This document shows, in pieces, positions 39,330 to 50,502 of a stretch of DNA of 64,000 nt; within the stretch, counting starts at the first letter, position 1; every line of letters begins with the position of its first letter. The notes under the pieces are model-generated. The model saw nothing but the letters and a program-made list of their open reading frames with translations. It ran no database searches and was not told the origin of the DNA. The translations under genes and the position numbers were made by a program. Source of the DNA: Gavia stellata (lineage: Eukaryota; Chordata; Aves; Gaviiformes; Gaviidae). The stretch lies in NCBI RefSeq assembly GCF_030936135.1, contig NC_082612.1, positions 15,049,001 to 15,113,000 of the forward strand. Direction: 5' to 3'.

Positions 39330-39385
39330 TGACAGGGTCGTGAGCACCCTGTCACACACCCTCTCCATCACTCAATGCTGGGATC

Positions 39386-39494
39386 GTGTGGCTGATCAAG
39401 TAAGCAACAGTTTTACTTCTTACCGTGCTGGATGACCGAGACTTTGCAGACAAGGTGACGGCCTGATCGGTGAATTGGGGCTTTGTTCCTCTCG
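39386..39494. repeat. Dispersed repeat, copy 1 (probable retroelement fragment)
   Basis: This block shares its first 28 bases (GTGTGGCTGATCAAGTAAGC followed by AACAGTTT) exactly with 41306, then stays similar for about 80 bp with small indels, in the same orientation. Immediately 5' is a perfect 9-bp inverted repeat (39330-39338 / 39346-39354). On the minus strand the arrangement resembles the end of an avian ERV LTR or adjoining internal sequence, but I cannot name the family. Confidence 0.55.
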
Positions 39495-39780
39495 ACCTCT
39501 ACCTTGGGTTTCAGTCCCCCCAGTGCAATGAGAAAAGTTCTTAGCCAGGGTCCCTTCCCATCCACGGCAACGTTTCTCAACCTCCTGAAACTTCCCGTTG
39601 AGCCTTCCCAGCCACCCATCCTCGTCCTGGGCACGCAGTCTAGCTTTCCTGCGGAACGCGGGGTTGCTCCTGAGGATGAAGACAGCCTAAGTCATTTTTG
39701 TCCTTATCTGTGGGAAGGCAAAACTTGCGTTTGTCTACATTACTGAAAAGCCTCGTGCTGCCTCTATATAGAAAATTCAC

Positions 39781-39840
39781 ACATTAGAAGTATTAAGAGG
39801 GAAATTAGGAAATTAACACATTAGAAATATTAAGAAGCAG
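39781..39840. repeat. Imperfect tandem duplication, 37-bp period
   Basis: ACATTAGAAGTATTAAGAGG at 39781 is repeated with two changes in the first 18 bases at 39818 (ACATTAGAAATATTAAGAAG). A local duplication with no other features. Confidence 0.6.
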
Positions 39841-41305
39841 CAAGCCTAACAGTGCGTTTTCTTCAGCAACCACTCTCTGAAGAAAAAAAAAGTCAGTGCT
39901 TTGCCAGACAAACAGACACGCTGTCTGTGAAGTTATCCACTGGGTAGAGTGCAATGCTGACCTTAAATCTTTATGTTCAGTACAACATATTGGATATGGG
40001 GTTGTGGGTGAGTCGTTCTCCTTTATGGGTAAGCTTCTCCCTTTTGGGGAGCTAATGTGTCAAAAGAGCTATTTCTTCCTTCACTCCTTCTTCCTAAAGC
40101 GTCGAGCAGCAGCATGTTGAAGGAAATGTTGTGATTAAACCAAAGAAGTAATTCAATAACGTCTGGCCTTGTTATCTGCTACAGTCTGCTGGCGGTGTAG
40201 CACCTGGCAGGGGAAGGGTTGACTTGCTGCGAGTCTGGCTAAAAAAAATGGCTACAGGCCAGTCTTTTGGTGCTGGCTTGCCCCATTTTGATCATCTCAG
40301 AGCAGCCCCCCAGTTCCCTCCGTCTTCCCACGCTCTGAGGAGGTGAGTTAACCACAGTTTACCTCACGTTTTTCTGTTTGCATCCTTCTCTCTGTTTTCC
40401 GTGAGGATTTTGTTTGGATCACTGATTTCTTCCACACATAAAGGAAACACTGCCAACACGTCCAGCTTCCAGAGGAACAGGAATACCCAGAGGAAGCTTT
40501 CAAGCAATCTAAAAACACTGGGGAGAAGCAGCATTAAAAAAATTAACGTTAATATTTTTAAAGAGAATTCTAGTAGGTGCTACCCTTTAAAAAACCCCTG
40601 TTAATCACTACTTAGCAAAATATACGATTTTAATTGCTTTTTTAACATTCAAACTCCAAAAAGTCTTATTTTTTCCTCAGGAAAAAAGCACCAGAGGAAC
40701 ACCTTGTGAAATATTCAGTGCAAATTAGGAAAGACCTTAATGATACCTGAGGCCTACACCAACAGTCCTAGGAGGAACCTCTGCGGAGCGCCTGTTTCCT
40801 ATAGCATTTGCCTAACAGATACTGAGTGGCAGGAATGCCTGTGACTGCCGGCCCGCCTGCCCGCAGCAGTTACTGTCCTGGAACACTTCTCAGCACACAG
40901 AAAATGATGTGTCCGATTCAAGATTATGCCATAAAAATGAATCTATAAAAATAAATAGTTCGTTCCTGAAGTACCAAATCCTTTACTAAAGGCTTACATC
41001 TCAAAACCCACAAAGAGCTATCTGTCTGTGAAAGCCCGCAGTAAATATGGACAGCTTACAGGTGAGCAGAAGATTTATAGTCTAGAAAAAACGGTGACAT
41101 TAAATCCTTTAAAATATGATGTCTAGTCTCCAGTAGAGGTAGAAAATTAAAAAAAAAAGTAGCAGAAAATATTTATTTTGGGGTCAAATGTAGCTCTTTC
41201 ACCTGATCCTAAGTTTCCTGTGAACAGTTTAATTAATGTTTTTTGCAAACTGTGGCTTGCTAGGAAATTGTTCATGGGGACTATTCACATATCAATATTG
41301 GAGTT

Positions 41306-41410
41306 GTGTGGCTGATCAAGTAAGCAACAGTTTAATTTCTTACCACCTTGGATGACCTTGTGGACAAGGTGATGGCCTAAGCAGTGAATGGGGATATTGT
41401 TACCCTCAAG
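41306..41410. repeat. Dispersed repeat, copy 2 (direct repeat of 39386)
   Basis: Same orientation as copy 1 and 1,920 bp downstream. It lacks about 4 bp inside the GATGACC...GACAAGGTGA segment. Sequence 5' of the shared start has no resemblance to copy 1, so this copy begins abruptly. Two explanations fit: fragments of two insertions of one family, or the remnants of the two ends of one deleted element. Confidence 0.55.
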
Positions 41411-44400
41411 GAGACAGTGGCAGGTGGAGGGACAGAGATAGGAGAGAATATATGGAGATTATTAGGAAACTTAAATTATATCTATTCACCTGTAACTTAG
41501 AAATAACTTTTCCCCTCCTTTGATTTATTTTTTTTAATTAAAATATTTGTTTGTGCCTGGAAGAAGCAAGGAGAGTGTGACATTTCTGTTACACAACCGA
41601 GGAGCTGCAGAAGGGACAAAGCCTCTTAACAGCCTCGCTCCACTGAAAAATGTCAGAGAAGCACCATTTTGTGGCAAGGAGAAGAAGGAAAGATATTTTG
41701 TCGTAGTGTCTTTTAGTGAGCTCTTCAGATTTCATCTGAATTTTGCAGTGTTGGCAGGAATGAGTCCATACCTGTCTCCAGCTTTTCTCTCCACTGTCCC
41801 TCAGATTCATCTCATTGTGTATTACTGACAACTCTGATTGTCCTCCAGAAGTGCTGGAAATAATGCAAGAGAAAAGGAACAATGTCCCTAAATTGTGAAC
41901 CTGATCATGGAAGCTACTTGTAAAACTACATGTAGTTGTCCCTTCCTCCCCTTTTTTCTGGACTTGCCCCGAGATATCCCAAAAAAGCAGCTGTGACTCC
42001 CCTGTCCTCCTGCTGCCCTTTTACATGTTTTTATGTTGTCTTGGACACTGTGTGACCGCAGGGCCAGGAGCTTCTCTTCCACTGACAGTGGCACTACACG
42101 TTCTCTAACTAGCCAGCTCCAATCTGATTTTTTCTTTCTGGTTTGAGGAGTACAGAAACATCTGGAAGATGTAATTGAAGCCCAGGCAATATCTTATGTT
42201 GCACTCACTTAGCTGAGACAGCCTGCTTTACTCCACTACGGTGCACTCCTGGTGAGATAATAATTCTTGCCAGAAAAGATCAAATTGAGCCTGAAAGAGT
42301 TCAGATCTATGAAAAAGATTTCTTCTGATGGAGTCAGAGTCCAGTGTGAAAACTCTTAAAATAAAACAAAATAAAATAATGAAAATCTTCCAAAGAAAAA
42401 AATCCATGTTCCCCAGTTTGGAAAGGCAAAAAAGAACTACACCTTCCTGCTTCATATTTTGTTTTTTTTTTAATGCTATAGTGATCTTAGATATTATGGT
42501 AGAGATTGATACAATAATAATAATGGTAGAAACACATTTAAATCTCCATAGCTTCAGGCTCTGAAAGTCTCAAGCCAAAGCACTAAAGGTTTTATAAAAA
42601 ACTACAGAAAGACTACATCTCTCCCGTGTGCTCTGCCTGGACAAGACTGTCCTGGCTTCAGTGCAAAGTGTTTGACTCTGGCTCTCAGATCTTTTAATCC
42701 AACATGTAAATTCATTAGACCTCCTATCCCTGCTGTCGATACAGGCTGAGGATTTTCAAAATCCTCAAAAACACTTAACCGAAAATAAATAAATAAATAA
42801 AATCCCCGTTCAGGACTGGCATTCACCTCCGAGAATATGGTTGCTTTTCTTGCTCTCATGCTAAGGTTTCATCTTACCTAACTTTACATGTCACAAGCGT
42901 GGCTGTCTACCTCTGAGCTAGTTGTCTAGACTCTTGTTTATAGTCAATGGAGATAAACAAGCACTTCAACAACAAAATTCACCTAATCAATTTATACATC
43001 TGCCCTTGGAAGAGATGAAATGTTCCCTAGTTGCCTGTATCTCACCGCTGACTATAAAGGAGGCGTAGATGAGTAGCGCGTATGCAAACCACCACGCTGT
43101 AGGTAACTAGAGTGAGATGAATCCCAGCCTAGATGACTTGCACTGCTAGTTAGCTTAACGTAGTAGGGCTCTCCTTTGGCTGAGGCTACAGGCAAGTGTC
43201 AGGATTATCACTGAAACTGCCCTTACTCCAGCAGAAAGTATTATTGTTATGAAAGGCTTGCATTTCTTATTCTTCCAGTAAGATGAAATATAAGTAAATG
43301 TGGCTGTCTGAAAAGTAACTGCTTAGAATGAGGGCTAAGCATTTCTGATGGAAGCATCCTGAAGTCTTCAGAGATCATTTGTAGTGGTGCCAATTTCTCT
43401 TCAAAGTACCAGGTCCCACACCATGTGAGTTTGGGCCCTAATGTGTCACCCTGTAGTCTGAGAACGTGTTAGAAAGGCCCCTTCTTGTTGTCATCTCTCT
43501 CTTGTGATGGTAGGTCCTTTTTCACAATGTTCAGAGCCATTTGTGCGTTCATTAATAATTTAAGTTTGGGAGCACTACAGCATAGTTCTTGGATTAATCT
43601 GTTAGGGGGAGACAGGAGCTTCAGCTAAAAACATCTTAACCCTGCCTGGCATTCAGACATTTTTCCTTCTTTCTTCAGATACTTCTAGGTAATCTTTTGA
43701 TTTCCCTACTTTATTTTCAAAATACCAGTTGCAAGGAACTGCTTAAGTGTGGAGATTTGAACAAAGAAAGGTAAGAAAAAGCAGAATATCTAGTTGACAT
43801 AACTTGTTATTATACTTGCATTGTAAGCTGAATTATTGAAATTGTTGTACGGTATGAAAAGGCTTTCTAACCAAAATATTCTCTGATATGAGCTTGCTGT
43901 TTTTATGCTGTAACAGAAACCACCAGCCTGCAATGTCCTCATATTTGTGGCCTCGTAGCCTTTACTTGCTCCCTGGTATTCTACATTGCAATAAATTTAT
44001 CTTTTGGGAGGTGTTCAATACATCTTCCACCTCGTGTTTTTGGAGGACAAACTGTGCTCAGCCAAACAGCTTGGGTGATGTTTTCTTGACTATGCACAGC
44101 ATTGGAGTATTGGTCTTTTATATGACCATGCATTATTTTTTTTCCTGAAAACGTGATCATCTCTACAGTAATTCTTATTTCTATTACAAGACCAAACCAA
44201 ATGTGTCTGATCTATTAAGTTTTCACTGTGCTGAACTTGTAAAATGCTTCCCATGATAGAAAAAGTCCGTGCATTTTCAGTACACGAGGCTAGGTGCACA
44301 GGTATTGTCCTTATGGACGGAAAATCTTGCTGATTAATTTTTGAACAGCATAGACCTGAGGAAGTTTCTGCATGGCTGGCCAACCAGCCAGCCTGCTCCT

Positions 44401-45484
44401 TCTTCCTTGCCTAGTCCAGAAAGAAAAGGGAAATTCCCTTGCATGAAGTAAGGTAGTCAACTGATCCCCTGGCAAAAAAACAGAGGACAAACATTTACCA
44501 GTGAATTTCCATTCCAGAAGCGGGAAGGAGATTTTTCTACAAAAATGACAAAGGAAATCTCCATGTATTACAGCAATGCAGAACTGAAAACTGCTCCTTT
44601 TTTGTACAAGTTCTGCAGTATACCCTTGCCTTTATTTGCCTATATCAATACCAAAAGGAATAATAGAAAAGAGACAAGAGGTGGCTTAATAACCAGTAAA
44701 CAACCCTAAAGTGTGTGGACATACAGTCGTCTCATTTAATTATGTCTGGTTTGTATTACTTTCCTCAACCTCCTTGCCAAATAATCTAAATAACTACAAT
44801 CTGAAAGAAGCAGTAGATAATGTCATCCACGAACTGACCAAAATAACTCTGTAGATTAAATTTACTTGGAATATTTCTGAAATCGGAAGGGAAATATCTG
44901 ACATGAAAACAGATGTCTGAATGCAGGTTTTTTTCAAGCTTAAAAGAATCTGTCTTTTTGCGCTGATTCATTGTTGCGTAAATACCTAAAGATGTTTTGG
45001 GATATAGTTTAACATGCAAATTTTTTTATTAAATTAATTTTTTATTATTTTATTAGGTTTTTTATTGGAGCGTTACGTCTCTTGTGTCATAATGAAGCAC
45101 AAATTTTGTTTTCGAATGTAAGCAGAGGGCATAGAAGAGTTTAGGGATCACTATCAGGAGCCACAGCTGACTGTGACTGCAACGTGAAACTACAGAGGAA
45201 TGCATAGGTTTTCATACTAAAATACGAAGTCAGGAGCTGTAGCGAGCAGTGCCTTATTATGTGAGTCCAGAATTTCTAAGCTATTTGCACGAGAAATTAG
45301 CATCATTTATATTTTTAAAAACAAAGCCATATGAATTTAATCTCCTCTTCTACCAGCTCCTGTTTCCTTTGTCAAGGCGGCTTGGCAGGCAAACCAGAGG
45401 CAAATGGATTTCCACATGACCTACTTTATCTGGCGAGATATATAAATAGTCTACTCCAAAATTTTGGAGAACCCATTTAAAACA
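41411..45484. other. Gene-free DNA
   Basis: AT-rich unique sequence with the (AAAT)n tract. Only short frames, none with family resemblance. Confidence 0.5.
42783..42802. repeat. (AAAT)n microsatellite
   Basis: About four to five AAAT units in gene-free DNA. Confidence 0.8.
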
Positions 45485-45960
45485 CTTTGGAGCACACTCG
45501 TGAAAGAACGCAAAGTCAATGGGGGAATCAAGGTGTCTTGCACGTGCTCGTGGAAGGAAGGTGGTAACTGAGACGAAACCACTCTCAGACGAGCCTGAAC
45601 TCCAGCGCAAGGAGCTGGAAGGTGGCACAAGCACCGTGACCGTGCGTGTAGTCGTCACATAGCAGGGCACAGCGTCACTTTGCCAGCCAAAGTGCATTTT
45701 TTTCACTGTTTTTTTGTACTGCGTAGTTGGTCACGGTATTCAATCACAAAATGGGTACCGTTTTGGACGGCAACGGCTATGTGGGATTCAGGAATGGCAA
45801 CACGCACAACTGTGCAGTGGCTGGGCCTGGGCCTGAAGCGGTTTCGGCGCTGTGGGCAGCGAGGATAGACCCCCGCCGAGCTCCCTTCTCTAGCTGCTCT
45901 GCTGGGCACATCCTCCTCCCGGCCACCAGCAGCTGCTGCCAATTGCATGCTCCTTTCTAA
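45485..45960. promoter_or_regulatory. Small CpG cluster about 4.6-5.0 kb upstream of GAB1
   Basis: I count roughly 25 CpG dinucleotides in about 450 bp, far above the flanking DNA where CpG is rare. The cluster includes an E-box-like CACGTG at 45541-45546. Open frames cross it on both strands (118 aa minus, 77 aa plus), but neither resembles a family I know. It could be a distal promoter, an enhancer or an old GC-rich insertion. Confidence 0.4.
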
Positions 45961-46927
45961 AAACAGGGGAAAAAAAACCTCGGTAACCCAACCGGCTGCA
46001 AAATGGCTGAGGGCTGTTGATTGTTTTCTTGCTGCTAGTAAAAGAAACAAAAAGAGGGTCTAAAGCAAGGGAACCTCGTTTGAAAAATAAGGTGGCAATT
46101 CCTCACGAACACTGACTGTTTGCAAAGCAAAAGAGTGAGATGGATCCTAGTGGGCTCAGTGAAACCACTGCAGCTTTTTAGGCCGTTGCTGATACACTGG
46201 GAAGACAAAGAAAATCCTTTTTCGTCCAGGACTGGCCCTGTACCGAAACACAAAAGACCTCGGTAGTGCAAATAATTGAGCTCAAAGGACCTTTATCCTC
46301 TGGGCTTCCTGAGTAACAGCACGCTTGCACAGAAATAACCTGCGGGGACAAAGTGAGGGGAGAGGGTGGTCGTGTCCTGACATAGGGTTACAGCAGTGAC
46401 TAACCCGGGGGGTATTCGGGACTTCCAACCGCAAGCCATATTGCAGGAGAATTTCAAAATGGAGCACGCTTAACGTTGTTTAAACTTTCAGAACAAAACT
46501 GTTGCAGGTAAACTAGCTGAAACATTCATTCCTGACAGAGGTCTTTGTGACTTTTCTCCTAATTTCAGGAAATTATGCCCTAGGCCTAATTTAGCTGAGT
46601 GTAAGGATTTTTCTATGTGGAGAAACTGGTTGGCGTAATTATTTCAGTTGTGCCCACTAACCTCTCTTCATAGACAGTTTTACAGCTGTAAATATGCAGA
46701 TGTTAAGAGTCAGACCTAAATATTGTGCTGTTTATGCATTTCATTAGTGTTCTTAATTGCTTTGGTTTACGCTAATACAAGGTATCTAAATTACGAACTG
46801 CGGGGCATTGCTGGTTACGCACAGAAATCCATGGTTTTCATGTTCTTGGTTTTGCTAGCTGTTCACTTACTTGGGAAGAGGGGTACAGCCACGTGCAGCC
46901 CTCTCTCTTGATGATTAGCGAGAGCGC

Positions 46928-46986
46928 CGGTGGAACTGCGAATGGGTAACTCGCAGTTGGTTGAGAGCAGAAAGGGAACTCCACCG
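46928..46986. repeat. Nested inverted repeats
   Basis: An inner 8-bp stem (AACTGCGA 46934-46941 with TCGCAGTT 46951-46958) lies inside an outer 6-bp stem (CGGTGG 46928-46933 with CCACCG 46981-46986). The patch is CpG-bearing in an AT-rich neighbourhood. It resembles no RNA family that I recognise. Confidence 0.45.
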
Positions 46987-47389
46987 CCGTGACTAGAAAG
47001 GGAGCAGTCCGTCAGACAACATCTTAACTAGTCATTTGGAAATCTTTCTTTGCTGTATTACATTTTCTCCAATTCAACAATCCAATAAAACATTTTTATG
47101 TCCAGCGTTGGGGCTTGTGATTAGGCTCAACAACAAGGTATGGTCTAAAATGCAGGTTTTATTACTTATTATTTATCGCTACTCTTGACATCAAGTCTTT
47201 TTCCCTAACCTACGATTTATCGTTATACGGCAGGGATGAAATCCGCACACAAAATTTGTCCTGGATAGCTATTTTCAAGAAAATGAATTGTCAAACGAAT
47301 AGATGACAAATACATGACAACTAATGTCAGACCCCAGGGTTTCAGTGTATTTTAAAATACAAATGTAATGTTTTGAAATTTGACCTCAG

Positions 47390-47640
47390 GGACAATTTTG
47401 TGCCTTTGGACCAGATAACCTGTTTGGTTGGTGCCTCCACAGAGTCTGCTTAAGCCAAAAGACTCTGGCTTTCTTTGATTAGCCCTCAAGACACGGGTTA
47501 ATTAATGGGATTTAAATGAACCATTGGATCATGCTACAACACCCTGATGCAATGGCATTTTTAGTAAGTTCACACTGAATCTATGTGTTCTTGCTCTGAC
47601 AATACTAAATTGTCTCCAGGTTTCTAAAGGAAATTGTAAA
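47390..47640. promoter_or_regulatory. Candidate conserved non-coding element upstream of GAB1
   Basis: Compact block with CTTTGATTAGCCC, GGGTTAATTAATGGGATTTA and ATGCAATGGC, about 3 kb 5' of the GAB1 exon and under 1 kb from the island edge. Clean of repeats. Enhancer role is inferred. Confidence 0.3.
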
Positions 47641-49569
47641 TTTTTTGTCTTATCTGATGCTTGGATAATCTTAAATGTTGAGATTCTTAAACAACGGCAT
47701 TAGTGGTTTAAACAAAAGAGCTCTACTGAAACCCAGCTTGAAATCTAAACCTAACAGTACAATTCGAGTTCATGCTTACCAACTGAACGCATCAAATCAC
47801 TTTTTACTCTTTCCAATAGCCCCACTGAGGCAGCTGAAATGATGATGTGCAGAAATGCACGTGAGGATGGCTTGGATGCTAGGATCTGTGCACGTTGAAC
47901 ATTTATAAAGGCCAACCTTCACCCGTTTTCTTTTTTCAAATGTTTTTTTGCAAAATACCCTGTTCTTTGACGATCTTTCTTTCAGTGCTTAAGAGTGCTT
48001 TACCTGCCGAAATTCTTCAAGAATTAATGGAAATTATTGTGAAAAGATTTATGGTGAAATTGGTGCACGGGTTCCAATGCCTCCAAGCTTTCACCTTTAT
48101 TTTTCCTGTTATTTCTGCAGACGCTCCAGCTGCCGCTTTGTCAGTTTTTAATGCAATATAGCTGGATGGATGGCAGCATCGCGGCGCTCCCTTCGAGAGC
48201 GGCACATGAGGGGGACTGTTTCTCTGCGGGGGAAGAGCACCGGTGCTAAAACCACCACGGCGGGACCGTGCCAGGAGCCTGCAGTTAAGTCATCTGTAAA
48301 AAAAATTCAAATAAGTATGTGTATATGTAGATATTTGGAGAGCTTTTCTGGCAGAGTGGAAAAGCACCGGCAGCGGAGATGTTGAATGAGTTTGGTCTTT
48401 CCCTTTTAATTGGACAGTGGATCGCCCTGCGCATCACTCTTTTGTTTTTGGGGGGTGTTTGGGGGTGTTCATGTGTGCGTGGACAGAGCAGAGAGCCCTG
48501 CCCCGCGGGGCTCCCCGCCGGGCCCTGGGCCAGGAGGGAAAGCGGGGCTGGGGGGTGATAAAAGGCCTCGGCCGCCGCGCACGCCCCGGGTGCCAGCGGC
48601 GATGTGCCGGCTGAGGGCGATCCCCGCCGCCTCCCGGCTCCGGGAGCCGAGGCGGCGCCCGCCTCGCCCGCAGGAGGTGCCGCCGCCGCCGGCGGGGCCC
48701 GCTCGGGGCCCGCCCCGCTACCGCCGCGGCACCGGGGGCTGCGGCTCTTTCCCCGGGAAGCGCAGCTGGGGCCAGCCCCGCAGCCCGCCGACACGCCGCT
48801 GGTAGTAATGCCCGAAATGCCGCAGATCGATAAGCGGGCACGGGCAGTCAAACTTCACTGTTACTTTTTAATTTGGGGTTGTTTTTTGGTGGGGCTTCGG
48901 TAGGGAACGGTGCTGGGCAGCGGAGGGGCTCGGGGACGGGGACGGGGGGTCTGCAGCGGGGGGTGCACGGACGCGGGTGGGCGCTGGTTGTTCCAGGGGA
49001 GATGCAAAATCCCTCCGAGGCTTCCACCCCACCGAGCCCATCCCGGCTGCCACAGGCCGGCCCCTGGTTGCAGCTTCTTGCCGGGGAAGCGCCATCACCC
49101 CCCGGTCCCGGGGACCGGCTCCGGGAAGGACCGCACCGGGCATTCCGCCTTGCTGCGCCAACTTTTTAACGTTTTTTTTTTTTTTTTCCCCCGCTGAGGC
49201 AGTTTCAGACTCGCTAAGAGGAGCTTACTTTTCCCGAGTTGTTTTTAACGCAGTTTCTATAGGGCTTTTTGCGTTGTTTTTTGGTGGTGTCCTCCCCCCA
49301 TCTCTAATGAACGGTTTTGCGGTGGCTTTCAAGGAATCACCGCTTCAGCCGCGATTTTAATACGTGCTTTTCACACCGCCACCCGCTTCGCAGCCCCGTC
49401 CCTCAGAACCGAAAACGAACCGACCCCGCGGCGGGCGCGGGGCGGCGGGTCGGGCCCGTCCCTCACCCCCTGCCTCTTCCGCCGGCAAAGGGCGGGCCCG
49501 TCCCCTCCCCGCCCGCGCCCCCCTGGCGGCCGCGCCGCCGCAGTCCCCGCCGGCCGCTGCCGCCCGCCG

Positions 49570-49588
49570 ACTACAGCTCCCAGGATCC
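49570..49588 (+). promoter_or_regulatory. Candidate ZNF143 (STAF) binding motif
   Basis: The 19-mer ACTACAGCTCCCAGGATCC matches the promoter motif ACTACAnnTCCCAG bound by ZNF143/STAF; only the trailing ATGC-like bases deviate. The motif is strongly enriched in CpG-island promoters near start sites. It lies about 930 bp 5' of the GAB1 ATG and overlaps an 8-bp inverted repeat (49576-49583 / 49591-49598). Binding is inferred. Confidence 0.6.
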
Positions 49589-49715
49589 CTCTGGGAGCCG
49601 CCGTCCCCTCCCCTCTCCCTCCCGGCCCTTGTTGTTTGAAAAGGCTCCGGCGGAGTTTCGGGGGGAGCCGCCGCGCCGCGGCTCCTCCGCTCGGGGCGGC
49701 GCGGGGGCCGGCGCT

Positions 49716-49748
49716 GGGGGCGGGAGCAGGGGCAGGCGGGGCGGGGAG
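49716..49748 (+). promoter_or_regulatory. GC-box cluster (SP/KLF-type)
   Basis: GGGGGCGGGAGC at 49716 and GGCGGGGCGGGG at 49736 are close matches to SP/KLF GC boxes. They lie about 150 bp downstream of the ZNF143-type motif, consistent with a TATA-less core promoter nearby. GC boxes are common by chance in a CpG island, so this is suggestive only. Confidence 0.45.
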
Positions 49749-49880
49749 GTGCCGCCGCCGTTCGGCTGGCCGCGGCGGCCGGCGCTGTGGAGAGGAGTGG
49801 GCTGGGGGGGGTGTCGGGGACGCGACGCCGTGAATACCAGGGTAAACCCCTCCCACGCCCGCCGGGAGGGAGGGGACCCG

Positions 49881-49907
49881 GCCCCAGCCCCAGCCCCAGC
49901 CCCGGGG
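49881..49907 (-). promoter_or_regulatory. G-quadruplex motif in the promoter
   Basis: The + strand has a near-perfect 6-bp tandem repeat (GCCCCA, about 3.8 units). The minus strand therefore carries four GGGG runs separated by just CT, an exact match to the strict G4 pattern with short loops. It lies about 600 bp upstream of the GAB1 ATG. If transcribed from the + strand the RNA would be C-rich, so any quadruplex would form in the template DNA strand. Confidence 0.6.
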
Positions 49908-50227
49908 CGAGACCCGGCCGCGGCCGCCCCCCCCGCCCCGGGAGGTGAAGGCGAGGAGCGCTGGCCGATCCCCTCCTCCCGGCGCAGGGGGAGGAGGAAG
50001 GGGAAGGAGCGAGCCCGGGCAGCCGCGGCGGCCGGTGCTGAGCTCGGCCCGGCGGCGGGGCGAGCGGAGGAGAGGGGAGGGGAAGCCCCCCGCGGCCCTT
50101 CCCCGGCGGGAGGGTCCCGGCGGCGCGGGGGGCGGTGCCACGGACGCGGGGCGGCGGCTGGATCCTGCCCTGGGACGCCGGAGCCGAAGTTGCGGCGGGG
50201 CGGTGGCCGCCCCGGTCGTCTCTCCCG

Positions 50228-50239
50228 ATGTTCGTGTGA
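50228..50239 (+). other. Minimal upstream ORF in the probable GAB1 5' UTR
   Basis: ATG TTC GTG TGA encodes Met-Phe-Val-stop. It is the only ATG I find on the + strand between about 49.8 kb and the GAB1 start at 50503. Its context is weak (C at -3, T at +4), so most ribosomes would probably scan past. It matters only if transcription starts upstream of 50228. Confidence 0.5.
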
Positions 50240-50502
50240 CTCGGCGGGCGGCGAGGAGGAAGGGGGGAGCCTCCCGCCTCAGCCCCGCTGGCCGCTCCGC
50301 TCCGGCGGGTTGTTGTGCGTGAGAGAGACACACACCCCCCCCGCTCCCCCGTCCCTCCCCTTCCCTCGCCCCGCAGCCCCGGGAGGCCGGAGCGGGCGCG
50401 GTGCTGCCGCCGCGTCTCGGGGCTCCCTCGGCCCGGCCCGGCCCGGGCGCCGCTGCTGCCGGAGGAGGAGAAGGACTGCCCGGGCGGGCAGGCGGCCCAG
50501 CC

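Larger units (their letters stand above)
45961..48169. other. Proximal upstream DNA of GAB1
   Basis: Holds the nested inverted repeats (46928) and the candidate conserved block (47390). Near the island, 47984-48118 is bounded by pyrimidine-AG acceptor-like signals and lies in an 88-aa frame, but no product is recognised. Confidence 0.45.

Noticed and set aside
45350..45706. 118-aa minus-strand frame in the CpG cluster
   Set aside because: No family resemblance; openness fits the higher GC.
1..48169. USP38 coding exons expected upstream of GAB1
   Set aside because: No frame shows ubiquitin protease motifs; the gene likely lies beyond the left edge.
50401..50502. N-terminal extension of GAB1 upstream of 50503
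   Set aside because: The frame is open for 60 codons back to the TGA at 50320 but has no ATG, and the known family starts MSGGEVV.
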